A stretch of 40,193 nucleotides of DNA, taken from the NCBI RefSeq assembly GCF_025699485.1, contig NZ_JANUXN010000027.1, positions 1 to 40,193 on the forward strand, written 5' to 3'. Made by a program: the position numbers and the translations under genes. Shown here one piece after another: positions 35,730-40,193 of the stretch; within the stretch, counting starts at the first letter, position 1, and each line of letters begins with the position of its first letter. The notes beneath the pieces were generated by a model. The model had not been told where the DNA came from and ran no database searches. It saw only the letters and a program-made list of their open reading frames with translations. Source of the DNA: Thauera carbonicopians (GTDB lineage: Bacteria > Pseudomonadota > Gammaproteobacteria > Burkholderiales > Rhodocyclaceae).

Positions 35730-36710
35730 ATGTCCCTCCAGTTCCTGAACGGCAGCAGCAAGGTCTTCGCCGCGGCGAATCCTTTCGAAGTCTCCGAATA
35801 CGTGCGTGCCAATGTCGGCACGCACAGCCTGCGGCTGTCCAACGCCGGCCATGCCAGCGCCTCACTCAGCCACCGCCGCGCCGGCATGCTGGACCTGTGC
35901 CGCCTGCGCTACGGCGCCCAGGCGCGCATCCTCTCCGAGGGCCTGGGGGACATCTACCATGCCCAATTCATCCTGCACGGGCATTGCCGCTATACCTTGG
36001 CCAATACCTCGCTCGACCTGTCCGCAGGCCATGTACTAGTCATCAATCCGGACGAGCCCATCGATCTCACCTATTCGGACGACTGCGAGAAGTTCATCCT
36101 GCGGATTCCATCGCCGATGCTGGACGATGCCTGTGCCGAGCACCGCTGGTTCAAACCCAACGAGAGCATCAAGTTCAGCCAGGTGCCGCACAAGTTCGAG
36201 GACATCGACAGCCTGCTGATGCTGCTGAAACTGCTGTGCGAAGAGGCCGAATCGGACCTCGCCACGCCGCAGATGCTGCAGCACTACAACCAGGTGGTGA
36301 CGACCAAGCTGATGGTCATGCTCAAACACAACGTCAGCATGATCACCCCGACCCGGCATGCGCCCAGCTTCGAACGCCTGAGCAACTACATCGAGCGCAA
36401 CATCAAGCTCGAACTCAGCGCCGAACAACTCGCGCAGCATGCCGGGCTCAGCCTGCGCTCGCTGTACATGCTGTTCGAGAAGAACGCCAGAACCACGCCC
36501 AAGAACTACGTTCGCCAGAAGAAGCTGGAACGGGTGCACGCCGTGCTGAGCGATCCGCAGCAGCCCTGTCCGAACGTCACCGCGGTGGCGCTCGAATACG
36601 GCTTCACCCATCTCGGCCGGTTCTCCGAACTCTACAAGTCCACATACGGTGTGCTGCCTTCGCAATCGATCCGCTGCCGCCAGCCATCATCGAAAGAAGC
36701 GAGCAAATGA
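35730..36710 (+). CDS. benR: AraC/XylS-family activator, BenR type
   Basis: A 326-residue regulator. The N-terminal about 200 residues are the ligand-binding and dimerisation part. The C-terminal AraC DNA-binding domain (about 210-315) shows SAEQLAQHAGLSLRSLYMLF and TPKNYVRQKKLERVH, close to XylS and BenR, then ALEYGFTHLGRFSELYKSTYG. GTG 35727 and ATG 35730 are both possible starts; ATG has the better spacing to GGAGG. The effector should be benzoate. Its sites are the four boxes at 31520-31606. Its stop overlaps the next start by 4 bases. Confidence 0.9.
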   Translation: MSLQFLNGSSKVFAAANPFEVSEYVRANVGTHSLRLSNAGHASASLSHRRAGMLDLCRLRYGAQARILSEGLGDIYHAQFILHGHCRYTLANTSLDLSAGHVLVINPDEPIDLTYSDDCEKFILRIPSPMLDDACAEHRWFKPNESIKFSQVPHKFEDIDSLLMLLKLLCEEAESDLATPQMLQHYNQVVTTKLMVMLKHNVSMITPTRHAPSFERLSNYIERNIKLELSAEQLAQHAGLSLRSLYMLFEKNARTTPKNYVRQKKLERVHAVLSDPQQPCPNVTAVALEYGFTHLGRFSELYKSTYGVLPSQSIRCRQPSSKEASK

Positions 36711-37111
36711 GCATCGAACGCCTGGCAATCAATCCCCCCGAACTGTTCTCCGGCAAGGCTTTCAGCCAGACCTTCTCCATCCGCGGCCACGATCGGCTGA
36801 TCTTCGTATCCGGCCAGGTCGACTGCGACGCGGACGGCAAGGTTCGTCATCCGGACGATCTCGAAGCGCAGCTCGAGGGCACGCTCGACAACCTCGACAT
36901 CGCCTTGCGCGCCCAAGGCGCCAGCATGCGCGACCTGGTCGCGGTGACGATCTACGTGGTCGGCCTGCAGCCCGAACAGACCGCCCGCATCCGTGAAATC
37001 CGCTCTGCCTATTTCGACCCGGAGCGCCCGCCCGCAGTCACCTTGCTGGGTATCGAACGCCTGGCTTTCCCGGGCCTGCGTGTCGAGGTCGACATCATCG
37101 CGGCACAGTAA
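36707..37111 (+). CDS. RidA/YjgF-family protein, without the canonical arginine
   Basis: A 134-residue RidA-like trimer-forming protein, with FVSGQVDCDADGKV and LVAVTIYVVGLQPEQ. Canonical RidA enamine/imine deaminases have an arginine in the ARS motif near residue 105; here the equivalent stretch is PPAVTLLGIERLAFPG, with valine in its place. It therefore belongs to a divergent Rid group with unproven activity. 2-Aminomuconate deaminases of meta pathways are also in this superfamily. The start is the ATGA overlap with the benR-type stop, and benE follows after 6 bases. Confidence 0.85.
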   Translation: MSIERLAINPPELFSGKAFSQTFSIRGHDRLIFVSGQVDCDADGKVRHPDDLEAQLEGTLDNLDIALRAQGASMRDLVAVTIYVVGLQPEQTARIREIRSAYFDPERPPAVTLLGIERLAFPGLRVEVDIIAAQ

Positions 37112-37117
37112 GCAACG

Positions 37118-38350
37118 GTGACCGCACACCTCGAACGTCCGGCCGGGCCTGCGCCCGGCTGGCGGCAACTGTTCGCCGACCTCGGCCCCGGCTACCTGGC
37201 CAACGGCCTGATCGGCTTCATCTTCTCCGCGACCGGCCCAGTGGCGATCATTCTCGCGGTCGGCATGCACGGCGGACTGACACAGGCAGAGCTGGCATCC
37301 TGGGTGTTCGGCGTATTTTTCGTCAACGGCCTGATCACCCTGGCGATGAGCTGGCGGTACCGGATGCCGCTCGGTTTCGCCTGGACGATTCCCGGCACGG
37401 TGCTGGTAGGGCCGGCACTACAGCACCTGAGCTTCGCCGAAGTGATCGGCGCGTTCTACGCCACCGGCGTGGTCGTGCTGCTGATGGGCCTGAGCGGCTG
37501 GGTCAAGCGCTTCATACAGGCGCTGCCGATGCCGATCGTCATGGGCATGGTCGCTGGCGTCTTCCTGCGCTTCGGCCTCGATCTGGTGCGCGCCCTCCAT
37601 AGCGACATCGCGATCGCAGGTCCGATGGTCATCGCCTTCCTGCTGCTGTCGGCGGTTCCGGCAATGGGCCGGCGCCTGCCGCCGATCATCGGCGCGCTGC
37701 TCGCCGGCGCAGCGGTCATGGCTCTCTTCGGCAGAGTCGGCTTCGACGCACTCGGCAGCCTCGGCGTGGCACAGCCGGTCATGCAGGCTCCAGCCTGGTC
37801 GCTCGCCGCCATGGTCGAACTCGTGGTCCCGCTGGCCATCACCGTGCTGGTGGTGCAGAACGGCCAAGGCGTCGCCGTGCTGAAATCGGCCGGGCACGAG
37901 CCTCCGGTCAACACCATCGCCACCGTATGCGGCATCGGCAGCCTGTTGGCTGCCGCCGTCGGCGCCGTCAGCACCTGCCTGACCGGCCCCACCAACGCAC
38001 TCCTCACCTCATCGGGCGAACGCGGGCGCCATTACATCGGCGCCCTGGGGTTCGGAGTCCTCGCCATGTCGTTCGGTCTGATGGCACCGATGTTTACCGG
38101 CCTGATGCTGGCAGCGCCGGCCGCGTTCATCATGGTGCTCGGCGGCCTGGCGATGCTGAGGGTGCTGCAAGGCGCCTTCCTCGCTTCGTTCAGCGGCATG
38201 TTCTCGCTCGGTGCCCTGATCAGCTTCCTCGTCACCGTCGCCGACATCGGACTGTTCAACATCGGCTCCGCCTTCTGGGGGCTGCTGGCGGGCGTGACCG
38301 TATCCTGGCTGCTGGAAAGACAGGACTTCGCCAGGGCAGCGAAAGGCTGA
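37118..38350 (+). CDS. benE: Benzoate:H+ symporter BenE
   Basis: A 410-residue, 12-helix permease of the BenE family. Segments such as GYLANGLIGFIFSATGPVA, MPLGFAWTIPGT and QNGQGVAVLKSAG are characteristic, as is ISFLVTVADIGLFNIG near the end. It imports benzoate with a proton. The start is GTG at 37118, 6 bases after the RidA stop, with no strong ribosome site, so translation is probably coupled. It is the third gene of the regulator transcript. Confidence 0.93.
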   Translation: MTAHLERPAGPAPGWRQLFADLGPGYLANGLIGFIFSATGPVAIILAVGMHGGLTQAELASWVFGVFFVNGLITLAMSWRYRMPLGFAWTIPGTVLVGPALQHLSFAEVIGAFYATGVVVLLMGLSGWVKRFIQALPMPIVMGMVAGVFLRFGLDLVRALHSDIAIAGPMVIAFLLLSAVPAMGRRLPPIIGALLAGAAVMALFGRVGFDALGSLGVAQPVMQAPAWSLAAMVELVVPLAITVLVVQNGQGVAVLKSAGHEPPVNTIATVCGIGSLLAAAVGAVSTCLTGPTNALLTSSGERGRHYIGALGFGVLAMSFGLMAPMFTGLMLAAPAAFIMVLGGLAMLRVLQGAFLASFSGMFSLGALISFLVTVADIGLFNIGSAFWGLLAGVTVSWLLERQDFARAAKG

Positions 38351-38393
38351 CGAAGCCTGCTGCCGCCATGCCTGCCGGAACGCAGGGCCGAGA

Positions 38394-38966
38394 TCAGGAT
38401 TTGCCGTGCCCCTGGTTGAGAAACCCACGGAGCAGGCGGACCAGCCTGGGCATCACCAGCCAGGTCATCGTCACCACGATCAGCGCCGTCAGAACTGCGG
38501 TACGCAGCAGGAAGGGCAAAGCCTGCAGCAGAGGGGCGACCAGCCAGAGCACCAGGGACACGGTCGGAAAGATGCCCAGCCAGGTCACCAGCGCCATGCG
38601 CGCGCGGGGTGGGTGCATGCTGGCAGGCACCACTGCCGGCTCGAACCAGGCTTCCAGGCCGCTCAACTTCCGGAACGCCGGCTCGCCATCGGCGACTTCG
38701 CGCAAGCGCTCGAGGCACTGCATCCGCGCTTCGCTGCGGTCCCAGACGTCCAACGCAGCCTCGGAAGCAAAACGCGTCACGATCTGATAATCGCCCCCCG
38801 GCTGCTCGGGCGGAATGATGTCGCCGCCGAGGAAACCCTTGCAGCCGCGCATCCGTGCCAGCATCTCGCGCACCCGCAATTCGTATTCCGCTTCGCAGCC
38901 CGCTTGCGCCCGACGGCGGGCAATGCGTGTGACACGCGCTGAACTGGAATGCATGGATTGATCCAT
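38394..38966 (-). CDS. Membrane-anchored antibiotic-biosynthesis-monooxygenase (ABM) domain protein
   Basis: A 190-residue protein. Residues about 10-110 form an ABM ferredoxin-like domain (YELRVREMLARMRGCKGFLG, QIVTRFAS and WFEP). Two membrane helices follow (about 125-145 and 155-175), with a basic tail. Proteins of this build are common and of unknown function. The start at 38966 has GGAGAG upstream; ATG 38954 is an alternative. It is downstream of the tautomerase gene in the same direction (87-base gap) and convergent with benE. Confidence 0.8.
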   Translation of the reverse strand: MDQSMHSSSARVTRIARRRAQAGCEAEYELRVREMLARMRGCKGFLGGDIIPPEQPGGDYQIVTRFASEAALDVWDRSEARMQCLERLREVADGEPAFRKLSGLEAWFEPAVVPASMHPPRARMALVTWLGIFPTVSLVLWLVAPLLQALPFLLRTAVLTALIVVTMTWLVMPRLVRLLRGFLNQGHGKS

Positions 38967-39053
38967 GTGGAAAAACTCTCCAGGTACGATCGAGGGTAGA
39001 AGGAAATCTGCTCATCAGCCTCCATTCTTCCGGGGCCGACGAGCATCGGAACT

Positions 39054-39245
39054 TCAGCGCCCCAGGTCCTTGGCCGAGACGCCGCCGATCCCCCAGTTGG
39101 TCTTCGGCACTTCGTTGATCATGACCCGCACGCTCTGCTGGGGTGCATCCAGCGCCTCGACCAGTGCCTGGGTGACTTTCTCGATGACGGCACGCTTCTG
39201 CTCCTCGCTGCGGCCTTCGAGGATGTTGATCTGCGCAAATGGCAT
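39054..39245 (-). CDS. dmpI: 4-oxalocrotonate tautomerase
   Basis: A 63-residue 4-OT subunit, converting 2-hydroxymuconate to 4-oxalocrotonate. After loss of Met, Pro1 is the catalytic base (PFAQINILEGR); Arg11 and Arg39 (SVRVMI) are conserved. The usual Phe50 is Trp here (NWGIGG). Start 39245 has GGGAG upstream; an upstream in-frame ATG at 39275 would hide Pro1. It lies 52 bases after the second decarboxylase gene. Confidence 0.95.
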   Translation of the reverse strand: MPFAQINILEGRSEEQKRAVIEKVTQALVEALDAPQQSVRVMINEVPKTNWGIGGVSAKDLGR

Positions 39246-39297
39246 GGCTGACTCCCGATGATGAAACGGGGGCAATCGCCCCCCCGAATGGTTTGGA

Positions 39298-40086
39298 TCA
39301 CTTGAAACGCACGGATACCGAGCCGAGGCCCTGCACCCGCAATGTGACGTCGTCGCCCGGCTGCACGGCCACGGCCTCGGTGATGCCGCCGGACAGGATC
39401 AGCGACCCGGCCGGGATCTCCTCGCCGCGCTCGCCCAGCATGTTCGCCAGCATCGCCACCGCCGCGGCGGGATGGCCGAGCACCGCCGCCCCGGCACCGA
39501 AGGCCACCGGCTCGCCATTCTTCTCCAGCACGATGCCGGTGGTGCGCAGGTCGACATCGGCGACGCCGGCCATGCTGCCGCCGACGACGAAACGGCTCGA
39601 CGAGCAGTTGTCGGCGACGACGCTCTTCAGGTCGAACTTGAAGTCGCGGTAGCGGCTGTCGATGACCTCGATGGCCGGGATGACGAAATCGGTGGCGGCG
39701 AGCACGGCGCCGATGTGGCAGCCCGGCCCGCGCAGCGGCGCCTTGGTGACGAAGGCGATCTCGGGCTCGACCTTGGGATGGATCAGCTTCGAGGTGTCGA
39801 TCTCGCTGCCTTCGGGCACGCTGAAGTAATCCACCAGGAAACCGAACACCGGCGTCTCGACGCCCATCTGCTTCATCTTGGCATGCGAGGTCAGCCCGGC
39901 CTTGAGGCCGATGACGCGGTTGCCGCGAGCGATCTTGCGGCGCTTGATCTCGTCCTGGATGGCGTAGGCGTCGTCCCAGTCCATGTCGGGATGGTCGTCG
40001 GTGATCTTGGGCGTATCCTTCGCTTCCAGTTCGCAGGTCTCGAGGTGATCGGCCAGGCGATCGATGGTTTCGCGCGACAGTTTCAT
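39298..40086 (-). CDS. dmpH: 4-oxalocrotonate decarboxylase, copy 2
   Basis: A 262-residue enzyme, colinear with the copy at 23192-23980 and about three quarters identical by eye. The same marks are present: [47 protein letters not shown] and [13 protein letters not shown]. The start overlaps the dmpG stop (ATGA), the standard order dmpG-dmpH-dmpI. This copy sits in the canonical lower-pathway setting, whereas copy 1 is in the BenR-type operon. Confidence 0.95.
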   Translation of the reverse strand: MKLSRETIDRLADHLETCELEAKDTPKITDDHPDMDWDDAYAIQDEIKRRKIARGNRVIGLKAGLTSHAKMKQMGVETPVFGFLVDYFSVPEGSEIDTSKLIHPKVEPEIAFVTKAPLRGPGCHIGAVLAATDFVIPAIEVIDSRYRDFKFDLKSVVADNCSSSRFVVGGSMAGVADVDLRTTGIVLEKNGEPVAFGAGAAVLGHPAAAVAMLANMLGERGEEIPAGSLILSGGITEAVAVQPGDDVTLRVQGLGSVSVRFK

Positions 40087-40193
40087 GCTGCAGCTCCTTT
40101 CGCCCGCGCCAGATTGAGTGCGGTATCCTCGATCATGTCCTCCTGCCCGCCGACCATGCCGCGCCGCCCCATCTCGACCAGGATCTCGCGCGC
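40083..40193 (-). CDS. dmpG: 4-hydroxy-2-oxovalerate aldolase, C-terminal end (partial)
   Basis: The last 36 codons and stop of a gene running in from the right edge. The translated end contains [20 protein letters not shown], which matches the C-terminus of DmpG, the aldolase that yields pyruvate and acetaldehyde. It overlaps the second decarboxylase start by 4 bases. The acetaldehyde dehydrogenase partner (dmpF) should lie just beyond the window. Confidence 0.85.
   Translation of the reverse strand, partial: AREILVEMGRRGMVGGQEDMIEDTALNLARAKGAAA

Overview
This is a high-GC window whose gene content and sequence style suggest a betaproteobacterium of the Rhodocyclales type (Thauera, Azoarcus or Aromatoleum). 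The reasons are a BenABCD aerobic benzoate route feeding a catechol meta-cleavage route, a fused indolepyruvate-type oxidoreductase, and a purine/ureide catabolism block. The assignment is inference; no rRNA or other marker gene is present. I see no tRNA, rRNA, CRISPR array, insertion sequence or prophage gene.

Left block (1-9840), purine and ureide catabolism: the 3' end of an allantoicase gene, a second-type enolase, an AmiS/UreI-family channel, an NCS2 nucleobase permease, a LysR regulator, an MFS carrier, two tandem 5-hydroxyisourate hydrolases (one cytosolic, one with a Tat signal), OHCU decarboxylase, a divergent LysR regulator and a CDA-fold deaminase (probably guanine deaminase). No urate oxidase, allantoinase or xanthine dehydrogenase lies in the window.

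Glyoxylate block (10106-16082), all on the + strand: gcl, hyi, glxR, a DUF3830 protein, a GlcG/HbpS protein and pyk. Allantoin breakdown releases glyoxylate. Gcl and GlxR turn it into glycerate, and enolase plus pyruvate kinase would take 2-phosphoglycerate to pyruvate. The glycerate kinase that would join these steps is not visible.

Middle (16190-18485, - strand): a nitronate monooxygenase and two hemerythrin-type proteins.

Right block (18517-40193), aerobic benzoate degradation: two divergent operons start in a 280-base region at 31393-31672. Rightward: benA-benB-benC-benD, a terminator, then a XylS/BenR-type regulator, a RidA-like protein and the benzoate symporter benE. Leftward: a fused 2-oxoacid:ferredoxin oxidoreductase, a XylT-type ferredoxin, catechol 2,3-dioxygenase, 2-hydroxymuconic semialdehyde dehydrogenase, 2-oxopent-4-enoate hydratase, 4-oxalocrotonate decarboxylase and a complete branched-chain-type ABC transporter (SBP-H-M-G-F). 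The right edge holds a second leftward meta-pathway cluster: the end of the dmpG aldolase gene, a second decarboxylase, 4-oxalocrotonate tautomerase and a membrane-anchored ABM-domain protein. Together these take benzoate through catechol and 2-hydroxymuconate to pyruvate and acetaldehyde. The acetaldehyde dehydrogenase is off-window.

The most striking non-coding structure is in the divergent ben/meta promoter region. Four copies of the XylS/BenR box TGCA-N6-GGATA form two tandem pairs pointing outward in mirror symmetry, each 21 bases from a Pm-like -10 element. One regulator therefore probably switches on both the upper (ben) and lower (meta, ferredoxin, oxidoreductase, transporter) operons.
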